In this document: one piece after another, positions 49,004 through 60,318 of the stretch
How positions within the stretch are numbered: position 1 is the stretch's first letter
Layout of the letters: each line of letters opens with the position of its first letter
Source: Phaeodactylum tricornutum CCAP 1055/1
Lineage: Eukaryota > Bacillariophyta > Bacillariophyceae > Surirellales > Neidiaceae
Assembly: GCF_000150955.2 (NCBI RefSeq)
Contig: NC_011694.1
Coordinates: 327,814 to 391,813, forward strand
Direction: 5' to 3'
Length of the DNA stretch: 64,000 bases
Translations under genes and position numbers: made by a program
The notes under the pieces: generated by a model
Database searches by the model: none
Told to the model about the DNA's origin: nothing
The model's input: the letters and a program-made list of their open reading frames with translations, nothing else

Positions 49004-50662
49004 ATGTCTTCCATGGCCTACAATCAGGCCGCGGGCCTTTCCGGAATGTTGAAAGAAGGCAGTCGTCACGTCATGGACGACGATCCGACTGCGGGATCCG
49101 TCACGCTACGCAACATCGAAGCCTGTATGCAGTTATCCCGCATGCTACGCACTTCACTGGGACCTCAAGGACGGTGCAAGCTTGTGGTGAACCATCTGGA
49201 AAGGCTGATTGTCACGTCCGATTGTGCTTCCATTTTGAAGGAAGTAACGATCGAGCACCCCGCGGCGCAACTGCTTGCCGAGGCTTGTCAGAAGCAAGAA
49301 ACGGAGCGTGGGGACAACACCAACTTTGTGCTCGCCTTTGGTGGAGAAATTCTCTGGCAGACGTCACAACTCATTGCCAAAATGACTTGGCAACCCGCAC
49401 CGGAGATTCTCGCCGGATACCAGCGAGCACTGACGCTCGTCGAAAACAAGTTGTTGCCCGATCTAGTTTGTGATGGAGTTACCGACTTGAAGGACAAGCA
49501 TCAGCTTCTCAAGATTCTACAGCCGGTACTTGCTTCCAAGCAGTACGGATCCGAACAAACGCTCGCTCCCATTGTTGCCGACGCTTGTTTGACCGTTATG
49601 GACGCGCAGGGAAAGTTCAACGCCGAATCCGTTCGCGTTTGCAAGATTCCCGGTAGTTCCGTTTCGCAATCGACACTTCTGGAAGGCTACGTTGCCATGC
49701 GGGGGCTCGAAACCGTCGTGACCAACGCGACTGACGCCAAGATCGCGGTCTACGCTTGCGGCTTTGAAGCGTCGTCTACCGAAGCCAAGGGCACCGTCCT
49801 CATGAAGACGGCCGCCGATTTGCTGTCGTACAACCGTACCGAAGAAGCAAAAATGGAAGAAATCGTGCAAGGGATTGCTGCTTCGGGGGTCAAAGTTGTG
49901 GTTACGGGTGGCAATCTTTCCGACATGGCCTTGCACTTTTTGGATCGCGCCAGTCTGATTTGTTTGCGCATCGGCAGCAAGTGGGAATTGCGTCGCTTGT
50001 GCCAAGCCGTCAACGCCACTGCTTTGGTGCGTCTCGGGGCTCCGACCCCGGACGAAATGGGGTTTTGCGAATCCATTCGAACCCAAGAACTGGGGGGCAA
50101 AACGGTTACGGTCTTTCGGTCGCACGAGACCAAACTCGCGACGATCTTGTTGCGGGCCAGTACCAGTTCCGTCCTCAACGATTTGGAACGGGCCGTCGAC
50201 GACGGAGTCCAGGCCGTCGTTCAGGCCGGAAAAGACGGACGACTGGTGTACGGCGGCGGGGCCGTCGAAATGGCCCTGTCCATGGCACTCCAGCAGGAAG
50301 CCAGTCGTGTTCCCGGCCTCGAACAGTACTCCATCGCCGCTTTTGGTAAGGCTTTGGAAATTGTACCCCGCACGCTGGCGGAAAACGCCGGCTGGGATGC
50401 CGTACGCGTCCTGGCGGACTTGAAGGCTTCCCACGCCCAGCACGGTACCGAGTCCGTTTGCGATGTTGGAATTGACATTGAACGATACGGAACCGAAAAC
50501 GACGACACCGGTGGCACGTGTTCAATGAAGGAGCGGGGTGTCCTGGATTTGATGTCCACCAAATTAGCGGCATTGCGCTTGGCCGTCGATGCCGCCACGA
50601 CTATTCTCAAAATTGATCAAATTATTATGAGCAAACCGGCGGGTGGACCGAAACCGCAGTAA
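49004..50662 (+). CDS. CCT8: T-complex protein 1 subunit theta (CCT8)
   Basis: 552 residues from the ATG at 49004 (the frame is open for six more codons without an ATG). Group II chaperonin features are RTSLGPQGRCKLVVNH near the start, GDNTNFVLAFGGEIL, DATDAKIAVYACGF-type apical region, and KERGVLDLMSTKLAALRLAVDAATTILKIDQII at the end. The LKEGSRHV start, IEACMQLS, and HPAAQLLAEACQKQE are typical of the theta subunit. In most chaperonins the nucleotide motif is GDGTT; here it reads GDNTN, as is common in theta-type subunits. It forms part of the eight-subunit cytosolic ring that folds actin, tubulin and WD proteins. Confidence 0.93.
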   Translation: MSSMAYNQAAGLSGMLKEGSRHVMDDDPTAGSVTLRNIEACMQLSRMLRTSLGPQGRCKLVVNHLERLIVTSDCASILKEVTIEHPAAQLLAEACQKQETERGDNTNFVLAFGGEILWQTSQLIAKMTWQPAPEILAGYQRALTLVENKLLPDLVCDGVTDLKDKHQLLKILQPVLASKQYGSEQTLAPIVADACLTVMDAQGKFNAESVRVCKIPGSSVSQSTLLEGYVAMRGLETVVTNATDAKIAVYACGFEASSTEAKGTVLMKTAADLLSYNRTEEAKMEEIVQGIAASGVKVVVTGGNLSDMALHFLDRASLICLRIGSKWELRRLCQAVNATALVRLGAPTPDEMGFCESIRTQELGGKTVTVFRSHETKLATILLRASTSSVLNDLERAVDDGVQAVVQAGKDGRLVYGGGAVEMALSMALQQEASRVPGLEQYSIAAFGKALEIVPRTLAENAGWDAVRVLADLKASHAQHGTESVCDVGIDIERYGTENDDTGGTCSMKERGVLDLMSTKLAALRLAVDAATTILKIDQIIMSKPAGGPKPQ

Positions 50663-51614
50663 GCGACATGAAACATCCTCCGCAATGCATGCCAGGCTTT
50701 TGATGGAGTGTGGCCGGTAGCGTACGGCATTGTGGCCAATTGTTCACAAAGCAATCACGAATAGTTTTCGAACGCGATAGAGATATATCCTAATAGTAAA
50801 GCTATTGACGTTGATGCGTTCGTCACCAATGCCCAGTGAAATGGCATTGAAACGTATGTTTGTGTTGTAAAGTTACATTCCTTATTGCTGCCTGGCATTT
50901 CTAGAGATAGCGTGTAGTACAAGATTTCCTCCCCACCTCTTGTCTTTCTGGAATTGTGTCGTATGCGGGCTTTTAGGTCGTGCCGCTTGTCCAAATGCAT
51001 GTCGCAAACCGGGGTCAATCAGGTCCTACATCGTCAAACTATAGCTTGGCCACCAAACCTTCCAGAAAGCCTGACTGCAAAGGTCGCTATCCGCATTCGG
51101 ACCCAAAAGAAACCCAAGCGGTTTCTCCCTTCTTACGCAGTAGAGCTAACTTTTTTCTCTTTCGTAGTCACTTTCTGTTTCCTAAGTGTAAAAACGCAAA
51201 ATGTGGCTATTGGTGTGGACACATAATCAATCGTGTCCACCTTAACATATAATTAATTACTCATCCAAGAAACAAGACAAGGCTTTATATAAAAGGGTTC
51301 AAAACGCAAGTTTCGCGCTGCTTGATTCGCAACGTGTTTGCCGTCGCTGGAATCGTGAGTCCTACGATCCGAACCAGAGCCATTCGAGACGATACACCAC
51401 TGGAAACGAAAGTCGGTCCAGTCCAAGCCCCCTCTAGACTCCACTATTTTGCATCGTTCGTTGGTTGTTCCAGCGTGTTCCATGCCATTACAACGAGTCT
51501 CCGAGTCCTCAGTCTCCGAGTCCATTGGTGGTCTTAATTTGTTCTCCACACTCGCAGCACCGCTCGGGTCCGCAGTTCCATTTTGGTAGCAATCCTGGTT
51601 TTTCTAGTTGCAGG
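50663..51614. promoter_or_regulatory. Promoter and 5' leader of the nitrate transporter
   Basis: About 950 bp. A TATATAAAAG TATA-like element lies at 51286-51295, about 320 bp before the ATG. A possible 5' leader intron runs from GTGAGT at about 51354 to an acceptor TTGCAG just before the ATG. No other gene is recognised. Confidence 0.5.
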
Positions 51615-53503
51615 ATGAACACACGTAACTCTTCCGACGGCGACGAGAGTCCGTCGCAGGCCATTTATTCCAGAGACGAACAAGACTCGGCGCTGACCGT
51701 GGCGATGGATACTCGAGGGCTAGAAGACCGAGCGACAGTGACTTTCTCAGTCGAAAACGACCCCTCCTCCATTGGTGTAGACGACGAGGGAGGCACGCCT
51801 GCAACGTCAATACCACCGTTGGAAGTTCATTTGGACCATGGCTCTTATCCCCCGTCACCGCCGTCGCTGTCCGTCGACGTCGAAAGTTCCGTTCTGGTCG
51901 CGCCTTGGCGCGATCCCTACCAAGCCTCACCGGAGTCCATTTACGAGCGGTACGATGTCACCGTAGACGATGCGGAGGCGGATCGTGCGACGGAAATCAA
52001 GATATTCTCTATCCGACGCCCGCACATGCGAGCCTTTCACGTGGCCTGGTTTTCCTTCTTTTGGGCCTTTACCATTTGGTTCGCTCCCGCGCCACTACTA
52101 AAAGAAATACAAAAGACACTCGGATTGACCAGAAAAGAGATTTGGACGAGTTCCATTACCAACGATATCACCGCCATTTTCTTGAGAATTTTGATTGGCC
52201 CCTTGTGCGACGTCTACGGCGCGCGCTTGCCCATGGCGGCCGTCCTGGTCCTCGCATCGATTCCTACCGCCATGGTAGGACTCATTCAATCGGCGGCGGG
52301 GCTTTCCGTCACACGCTTCTTTATCGGTATTGCCGGAAGTTCCTTCGTCATGGCACAGTTTTGGCCTTCCCGTATGTTTACCCGGGAATTGGCGGGCACC
52401 GCCAACGGGATCGTTGGTGGTTGGGGGAACCTGGGGGGTGCCTTTACACAACTCCTCATGGGCACAATTTTGTTTCCGGCTTTTCGGAATCTGTACGACG
52501 GGGACTCGGAAAAAGCATGGCGCGTTATTTGCGTCATTCCCGCTGCCGTCGCCTTTTTGTGGGGTATCGCCGTCCCGTGGATTTCCGACGATGCCCCGAT
52601 GGGAAATTATGGAGAAATGAAAAAGCGTGGCGCCATGGATCGAATTCTGATGACGACGGCCCTCCGACAGGGCGCGGTCGTCAATACGTGGATACTGTAC
52701 GTCCAGTACGCCTGTTCCTTTGGAGTCGAGCTCGTCATGAATAATGCAACCGTGCTCTACTACACGGATGAGTTTGGATTGAGTACGGAAGACGCGGCGG
52801 CTCTCGGTTTTATTTATGGTTCCATGAATTTGTTTGCTAGGGGCATGGGTGGATATCTCTCGGATCAGCTTAACCTCAAGTTTGGCCTACGGGGTCGCTT
52901 ATGGCTTCAAACCTGTTTATTGGTAGTCGAAGGCATCGTCATCATTATTTTTCCATTTGCTGATACACTCAGAGGAGCCATCGTTACCATGTGCATTTTT
53001 TCTATTTTTACGCAAGCCGCAGAAGGTGCCATTTTTGGTAAGCCTTGACATAAGACGCTATATCTCTTTTTGTGTTTGAGTCCTATTGCGACTAATAGTT
53101 TGCTAATCTCTTGCTGCTTTTGACTACATTAGGGGTGGTCCCATACGTGACCAAATTGTATTCGGGCTCGGTTTCGGGTTTGGTCGGCGCTGGAGGCAAT
53201 GCCGGCTCCGTCATTTTTGGTCTCGGATTCCGGTCGCTTTCGTACCGGCAAGCTTTCATCATGATGGGGTGCATTGTGATCGCTAGCTCTGGTTTAAGTG
53301 CCTTCATCAACATTCCGTTGTACGCGGGCTTACTCTGGGGTAAGGACAATCACTCCGTTATTAAATCCCGCGAGCGATTTTTGGAACGTCGGGCACGCGA
53401 AAAGGAGCTCAGGAGTCGGTACGCCGCTGAGGAAGACGTCGCCGCCGCCGTCGACCCTACTAGTGCATCTCGAGCAACGGAAGACGAACAACACGTATCG
53501 TGA
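51615..53503 (+). CDS. NRT2: NRT2-type high-affinity nitrate transporter (NNP family, MFS)
   Basis: Exons 51615-53037 and 53133-53503 give 597 residues; the 95-nt intron (gtaagc...attag) joins AIFG to VVPYV. About 140 residues of acidic, Ser-rich extension precede the first helix, FHVAWFSFFWAFTIWFAPAPLL. The core holds GPLCDVYGARLP in the loop between helices 2 and 3, GGWGNLGGAFTQL (first nitrate signature) and GAGGNAGSVIFGLGF (second signature). The C-terminus is charged (RERFLERRAREKELRSRY). It imports nitrate with protons or sodium across the plasma membrane. The N-terminal extension is long compared with the usual about 500-residue members, and several Ser/Thr-Pro sites could be regulatory. 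An ATG at 51465 in the same frame would add 50 residues, but lies before the inferred acceptor. Confidence 0.92.
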
Positions 53504-54228
53504 ACAACCGATATTACACGGCACTGTCGAAGCTGGATCACGTGAGGCACTTTATGGTTACAGGTAATAGGGGCTGGCCCAAAGGACCGCTACTGTCATA
53601 CTGTTCGCCGGAAGAAAACTGAATGTGCGTCAACCAGTGGCAAACAGTTTTTCATTCGGAGACAATGTTTGCCAACTTGGTCTAGGCATTTGTCGTCTGG
53701 AGTGTGGGCACTTCTTAAGGTGTTTGCAAAAATGGCCTTCTTTGCAGCTTGTCAATAACGAGATTGTGCTATTAAAATGAATGAACATACCCTTTAAGGC
53801 ATCCATATCCAACGGATTGACCGCTTTTGCTATTTCCATCAAGTTCAGCCTTGAATGAGCTCTGCTACTTTCTACCGTTCCATTTGCTTTCCGACAGCCA
53901 TCAACGTCGGAATTTTAGGGTTCGACCGGCGAGCTATAGAAGGCATAGAAAGTTGGGAGACGACGGAAGCGCATCCATCCACGTCGCCGTCATTCTTCTT
54001 CCCAGTAGCCTTTTCCAAGCCCGAACACCAAAGGATGAAATCTGCATTTGAGGGGACCGAGAAGTGTATACTGGGCGCTTTGGGATCATGATTATCGACG
54101 TCGACACGGAAGCAATGCGAGTAGGACGACTTCTCTATCTTTGCATGGACAACTGCGTAAGACGAACGTCGTGAAACCAGATCGTATATTCGGGGATCCA
54201 TCATTTCGGGAGACTGTGAGAGTCTCAA
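53504..54228. other. Convergent intergenic region
   Basis: 725 bp between convergent gene ends. Short frames only, including a 118-codon minus frame at 53872-54228 that has no domain. Confidence 0.35.
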
Positions 54229-55614
54229 CTAATAGCATGATTGGCACTGATATAGAATGGCGTAGAATGGTTGCCAACGATAGAAGATATTCCGCATAAA
54301 AACAGTCCCGGTCAAGAGTCGTCGTCCAGTTCGAGGCTGGTATGGAATGTGCAGACGGCAAGAAAAAGTGGAAGAACTATACGACATGCGCGAAGATACG
54401 GAAGACCCAGATGAACCCTTGCTGTATGACAGCGTCTTTTCCTTGGAATCCGTGATGTTTGCTCCGAGTGGCTCGTGCTGTGATTGTAAGTTCTGGGATC
54501 CTGTGTCCAGAAAGGGCTGAAATGTGTCCGATTCACTTGAGGAAAGTCCTAGTGTATCACTTGTGCTCCGACTCAAGGTAAGATCGACACTATTGTTGGC
54601 AGGCTTGCTGAAGGAGTCGGATGAGATTGGAAGAGTCAGGAAGGCTGTTTGTTCCGGTCTCGTTTTTTCAGTGACGTCCGGTCTTCCGTCCTCAATCTCC
54701 CGTCCTTCGGTATTGGAAGGTGTTACTCGGAACGAAGGTCTCATCGGGTGGTACGGAGCTTCTTGGTTCAAAGTCGGTCGTGACGAATTGAACTCCGTCG
54801 ACGTTGCCAGAGATTTATTGTCGGGTTGTGTATTTTGTCTGTTTTTGATGCTATCTGCTTCTTGATGACCGCGCGATGTAAGCAAGGATCCTGCTTCCGC
54901 TCCCTCGGAAGACAAAAATTTCTCACATTCACCTGCTATCGAAACGACTTCTTTTCTATTTTCCATTGAAATCGTCCCTAAATCTTCAGAAAAAGGCCCA
55001 TCGCGTGCTGGAACCAGTTTGGCGTTCAGGACTATATCTTTCGATTTTTGCTGGGAATCGTTTTCAACCAACGAAATGGGCCCCTTCTCGTTCAAGAACT
55101 TTTCAAAGTACGCTAGCTGTTCCAGAGCTACTTCGAGTGTCATTCGCTGCTGCACAATTCCAGCTTTCAACGACTCCCTCTCTTCTTTGAGATCGTCGAC
55201 TTGTACCTGTAGAATCACTTTCTCTTGCATAACAGTTCGAACAACACTTTGGTGCTCTTGCGCTAGGCCTTCCAATATTTGTATTTGCTTTTTATGGTCC
55301 ATTTCGGTTCGACACACGACTTCATTCATGATAGAAACTTGCTTTTCTAGATTGTCTTTCTCAACTGATTGATTCCGACTTTTGAGCTGTAGAATGGAAA
55401 TTTGGTCCACCAAGGCTTCGACATGAGCTTCCTTAATATCACGCTCCCCTCCCCCGATGAGAGCCGGCTGGACAAGTTCAGGCATGTGAGCTAGAGGGGA
55501 CGACTTTCTGATTTCTTTCTGAGAGAATGTGTTTGTTTCAACTAGAAAGCCTGCCAACGTGTTGATGGTAACAGCAGTTGAGTTCCCTTTGAGGGAAACA
55601 TTCTTTTCTCCCAT
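54229..55614 (-). CDS. Coiled-coil protein, unknown
   Basis: 461 residues from ATG at 55614 (MGEKNVSLKG); the frame is open to 55755. Residues about 60-190 form a strong heptad pattern (HVEALVDQISILQLKSRN, ILQVQVDDLKEERESLK), a likely dimeric coiled coil. The second half is Ser/Thr/Gln-rich and low-complexity (SSESDTFQ, KGSSGSSVSSRMSYSSS) with no recognisable fold. There is no signal peptide or membrane helix. It could be a cytoskeletal or scaffold protein, but there is no direct support. Confidence 0.65.
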   Translation of the reverse strand: MGEKNVSLKGNSTAVTINTLAGFLVETNTFSQKEIRKSSPLAHMPELVQPALIGGGERDIKEAHVEALVDQISILQLKSRNQSVEKDNLEKQVSIMNEVVCRTEMDHKKQIQILEGLAQEHQSVVRTVMQEKVILQVQVDDLKEERESLKAGIVQQRMTLEVALEQLAYFEKFLNEKGPISLVENDSQQKSKDIVLNAKLVPARDGPFSEDLGTISMENRKEVVSIAGECEKFLSSEGAEAGSLLTSRGHQEADSIKNRQNTQPDNKSLATSTEFNSSRPTLNQEAPYHPMRPSFRVTPSNTEGREIEDGRPDVTEKTRPEQTAFLTLPISSDSFSKPANNSVDLTLSRSTSDTLGLSSSESDTFQPFLDTGSQNLQSQHEPLGANITDSKEKTLSYSKGSSGSSVSSRMSYSSSTFSCRLHIPYQPRTGRRLLTGTVFMRNIFYRWQPFYAILYQCQSCY

Positions 55615-56313
55615 GATGTAAAAGTTAGCAAACTTGTGAGTTTTTCTATCGGGTTGGCAGCTGCAAGCAAAACTCCGGTTTCGCCGAAAGCGGAAAATTA
55701 GCGACAATTGGCGACAATCGTCCGACAAGCTAAATAATTCAAAACTATTGCTCACAGTTGCTCTGGTGATAACAATTGCCCGATGAACAGGAATAAATGT
55801 AAAAGCTCGACATACGCTATTTAAAGCAATATATAAGAAGCTTCGAGCTCATTTCTGGATTTCGGTATGATCGGCTTAAATATGGATGCACACAAATCTA
55901 CGTAAGTAGAAAATAGCTGAATTTCAAATTGAGCAATAGCTGATCGCTCGCATGGACACATCGTAGCCATCTCACAGGAAGCGAAATAACACAAGTTGTG
56001 AGCATACTACCTATCCGGGTTTCGGATTGTATGAAATGTATATCCTTTATCTGGCTCTACAGTTCAATCTGTCAACCCCATGTAAACCAAAAATGCCAAA
56101 TCGATAGAGGTATTAACTGCAAGCTGAACATACGTGTTCGGCGTGTCTAGACTCAATATGGCATTGCCGACTAGCGAGATCCCATTCAAACGCTGGAAAA
56201 TGAAGATTTAAATAATTCTAGAAAGTAATTACAATTAGTTCCTTGTAAATACCAGTTCCTTGTACCTCAATAAATTTACTATATTGGCGGTCAGAGATCA
56301 ACTTTAAAAATAA

Positions 56314-56407
56314 GAGGAAAACCGCTAATTCGGCCTCTGCGACATGAAAAAACCGCAATTTCGGCCAAATTTGAAAATTTCTAAGTACCTTAGATTGAAC
56401 GCGAAAC
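56314..56407 (+). repeat. Dispersed repeat, copy B
   Basis: About 94 bp beginning GAGGAAAACCGCTAATTCGG, similar to 37515-37612 in the same orientation, by eye roughly 80% over the shared core. No coding content. Confidence 0.6.
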
Positions 56408-57087
56408 GGCTTTTAAGTAAAATTAGCAATTAGAAAATAATCCAATGCTTGGTGTATGCTCTGTATATGATATAGTAGAGGTATCGCGCTGGCATGGATG
56501 AGCTGCTTCCAACCCGTCAAACTTCGATCAATCTAGAGAGGACAGCAATTGACTGTGAACACTTTACCCTACGCATACAGAGAACAAACTGTAGCCCGGG
56601 AGTCATACAGACTGATGTCGAAGGTCGTTCACGGTCAGAAATTCCGACAGTAAAGTTGACCAAAAAGCATGATGTGAATTAGAGGTCAATGTCGACAATT
56701 GACCTTTTGATCATTTTCCGCTCCATAAAACATATGCCTTAGCTACTAGCCACACACAGATAATTACCTCCGTTTATACTACTCTGCATCAGGCAAATGT
56801 TTATTTAGCATGCTTCGGCCACTACGCATCGTATCTTCTAGGGAATCGATCAACCTGTCGAGCAACAGTGAACGACCCGCGCAGACCTTTGATGTTTGTG
56901 TCTATGCATTTTCAGAGACAAACATCTTGCAAAAAATGTTCGTTATTAGCGAGATGCGTGCTGATGATACAGAATAGTGAAGCTTTTTCATACAAAAGAA
57001 AGAGGAACAGCTCTTAGGTGAGTGGCAAATCACGCAAGATCCTAGTTAAAGAGTTCTCTGTCTGCGGTGCGAGCGCAACGACAGTGC

Positions 57088-57206
57088 TTCAGCCGACATG
57101 CATCTTGTTTTAGAGTGAATCAACCTGCAGTGGACAAGCGAACAGATTTCAGCCGACGTGCATCTTCTTTAGAGGGAATGAACCTTCAGTGGACAAGCAA
57201 ACATAT
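57088..57206 (+). repeat. Tandem duplication, two 60-bp copies
   Basis: The unit starts TTCAGCCGACATGCATCTT and includes CAGTGGACAAGC. Copies begin at 57088 and 57148 and differ at several positions, so the duplication is not recent. Confidence 0.75.
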
Positions 57207-59587
57207 TTCCATATAGGAAATGAAACAGACTCAAGTAAATCGTCTCCACCTCCATCCCCAACAAAAACAGCAGGGCTGAATCACTTAAGAAAGCTCAAAC
57301 TTACGTTGACAAAAGTGAATTATGAATAGAGGAAATTCAGTTGTCAAGCGCTAACATAACGAACAGCCGACCCACCCGCGCAGAAGTTTGAGCACGTACA
57401 CATGCGGTTTCAAAAAAGCGTATAGAAAATTTGTCCATTTCCAAACAGTGAGATCTTAAAAAAACGCGCTTATATAAATATTTTGATTGGGTCGAGATAA
57501 AATAGCTTTGCTCATCCAAATTAAAAACATAGAAAGACGTTCCAGTATCATTGCCAAAATTTTAGTCGCTTTAAAGCTTGCATTTTGTAACGTTTATCGA
57601 AGTCAAACGCTTGACATATGCGATTTTCACAGCCCAATTTGTGCTCAGTCCAAGCCATTTTTTCCGAATTGATTTCGGCAGTGGCTGAAAAAATCTACGG
57701 GGAAAGGGAATTACGGACCGAGAGATACTCTCTTTCTTTTTCACTTTTAATTGAAAGAAGCTAAATCACAAAAAATTGAAATACAATTAACTGTAAGGGG
57801 TATTAAAAACTGTACAGAATGAACGTCGAGGTCGATTTCAAAAATCTATTAAGAAAAAAGAAAAACAAAACTTGCACAACAAAGTCGAACCATTTATGGG
57901 TGAACTTTCCTGAAGGACTACCTGCTCTCAAAAAGAAAATGGAGAAAGAGCACGCATACTATACAATCTCCTTATCAAATGACAATTTGTGATGCATTGT
58001 CCTACATGAGATCACAACAATCAATTCATGTACGTGATTTAGCAAAGCAATGAAATATCTAAGCGATTGTAGCATCAAGTTAGCACGACTCAAATTCCAT
58101 GAGCGCAAGAAAAAATGCTCAAATACGTATGAATGCGCTAACAACATTTATTTTTGTGGCTTTTTTAGCTTCATTCGACAATTTTTGTCCCGTTTGAATT
58201 CTTTCCAGTTCATTGCATTTGAAGATTTTCTCTTGAAACAATCCTGGACCTTCAAGTTTAACTACATTGTGATGACAAAGCATTTTAACATAGCTTATAA
58301 TGATCTTAAATAAATAAGACATTTTACGATAAATTGATCAATCCTTATCTATTTGGAATCTTTCGTAGATTTTGGATTTGAAACATATTTTTTTCTTCTC
58401 AAGTTTGAGCTCGAGTCGAATAACATCTCGGCTCCCTTTATTTTCCCTACGACGACATGAATTATATTCTCTGTTGTGGACTAGATAGTCTAAAGCAGAA
58501 TGTGCATGAATTAAATTGCCATTTGATTGTTGCGAACTGCAGCTCTTTTATTCTAACAAAATGACTCCGTCTATTCAACGGGTTGCAAATAATTCCAGCA
58601 GGATTTAAGACCAGTAAATGCGTGTATACTTGAATATTACTGTGCATCAGTTCCTACCGTTTCATTACGAAATCAATACATTGATTGCGAAAACAGAAAA
58701 TAAACAAATTGGCATTGAAAGGCCATTTTTTCATCGACTTTCAGAAAAATTAGCAACAAGAATCTCCAAGATTCTATTTATGTTTCGACGATGACCATTT
58801 TTCTGCGAGTCTTTTACTTGGTACCAGCCGAGTATCTGACATTTGATGCTGATACCGTTCAAGTTCGTCTCGTGTGCAGCCTAGATTTATTACTTTTCCT
58901 CCTGTCTTTGCAGTTTCTGGCTCTGAAGTTGCCCAGATTTGAATCTCACGACTTGTAATTCTTTGTCCAGAGTTTGCCACAAGATCTTGTTCGTGCTATA
59001 ATTTTATGTATTTGATCAGACTTTTGTACTGACAAAAGTAAGCCGAAAAAACCTCACGAGCCTCAGAAGAGTATTTGACTTTAAATGAATAAATACTCGG
59101 CTGGTTATATTGTTCGTGCACCCTTTTGATTGAATTTTAATTTTTAGTTCATGTCCTATTCTTTTGATAAAGTCAAGTGTATATTTGTTATAAAGTTATC
59201 ATGAAGGAGTCACAAGATCAAACTGGGTTGGCTCCGACGGTTCTTTTTTCTGAAAAATTTACCAAAATTACAACATTCTGCTTGCATTACCAAAAGTGTG
59301 TGGAGGTTGGTTGGTCTGTACCATGGAGTTGTACCGCATGGCGAATAAAGAGCTACCTCCACTTTTGATTTGGAAAGAGTCGCATTACAAACTAATGTGA
59401 CGCCCTAGTAAAATGCAAGGATATAAAGTAAGTCCTACTACTACGAAATGGGAACATGCTAGCCAAACCCGAACTTATTAGGGCTCCCTTTCAACAAAAC
59501 CATTTGAGATATTTCAATTGGAAAAAGACAGGTGGCGGGTCCGGATTTTGGGTCTCGCTTTTCTAATCGAAACGTATAATTTACAGT

Positions 59588-59638
59588 AAGCGCTTGTAGC
59601 GGAGCAGATGCCGTCTGTCAATACAACAACAAGCGCTT
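59588..59638. repeat. Inverted repeat
   Basis: AAGCGCTTGT at 59588-59597 is matched by ACAAGCGCTT at 59629-59638, separated by 31 bp. It could form a stem-loop; nothing more can be said. Confidence 0.5.
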
Positions 59639-60318
59639 TTACTACTATGTAATACTTGATTGGTTCCTAGCTCTGCCTGAACTGACTGTGAATGCACCTA
59701 ATCCTCATATCAGCACCTGAATCTTCAGTAGAAGAGGTACACAATGACCCGCTCCTGACAAAAAAATGTACTTTGTTCAAAGGCATGTCCCAATGCTGCG
59801 GTTGCCTTTGAATGTGAAAGAACAATTTACGGATTAAAGAGTCTCCTTCTCACAGGAACTATAGCAACACATGTGAGTAAGCGGAGAACTCCCTCGTGTT
59901 TTTCCAAGCTTACTGGTACATATTGTGTTTTGAAGGTGACGCCTATAGCCGTTTTCTCAAAAAGTCGAGAAATTCATAAGCGTAAATGTTCCAGACCCTT
60001 TTTCGCCAACCATTTCTTCGTGTCCTAACACAGTGTGCAACTTGCAAGAAACAGTTGTCGCATGAGAGTGGCTACAAGAACGTACATTGACTCCGAACCA
60101 TATCAAGATCATGTCTTGTCTGAAAATTCAGTGGTGCATTGGTGTATGTCATGCATGTCAATGCTTGCTCAAGATCTTTCATTGTAGTGACTGAGCACGG
60201 ATAGTGCATATTGCAGATTATTATTAGCCATCATACAGGATTGATAGGCGAAATATTGAAGACGCGGAAATAGACTTCCATACCCTGGCTTTGAGGTTAA
60301 TATTAGGGTCTGTCTATC

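Larger units (their letters stand above)
55615..60318. other. AT-rich gene desert
   Basis: About 4.7 kb with no supported gene, clearly more AT-rich than the rest of the window. It contains copy B of the dispersed repeat (56314-56407), a 60-bp tandem duplication (57088-57206), a short inverted repeat near 59588-59638, and a few minus-strand stretches near 58774-59140 that read like protein but cannot be joined into a gene. Confidence 0.6.

Noticed and set aside
49517-50443. 308-codon open frame on the minus strand
   Set aside because: It lies fully inside CCT8 on the other strand and has no domain.
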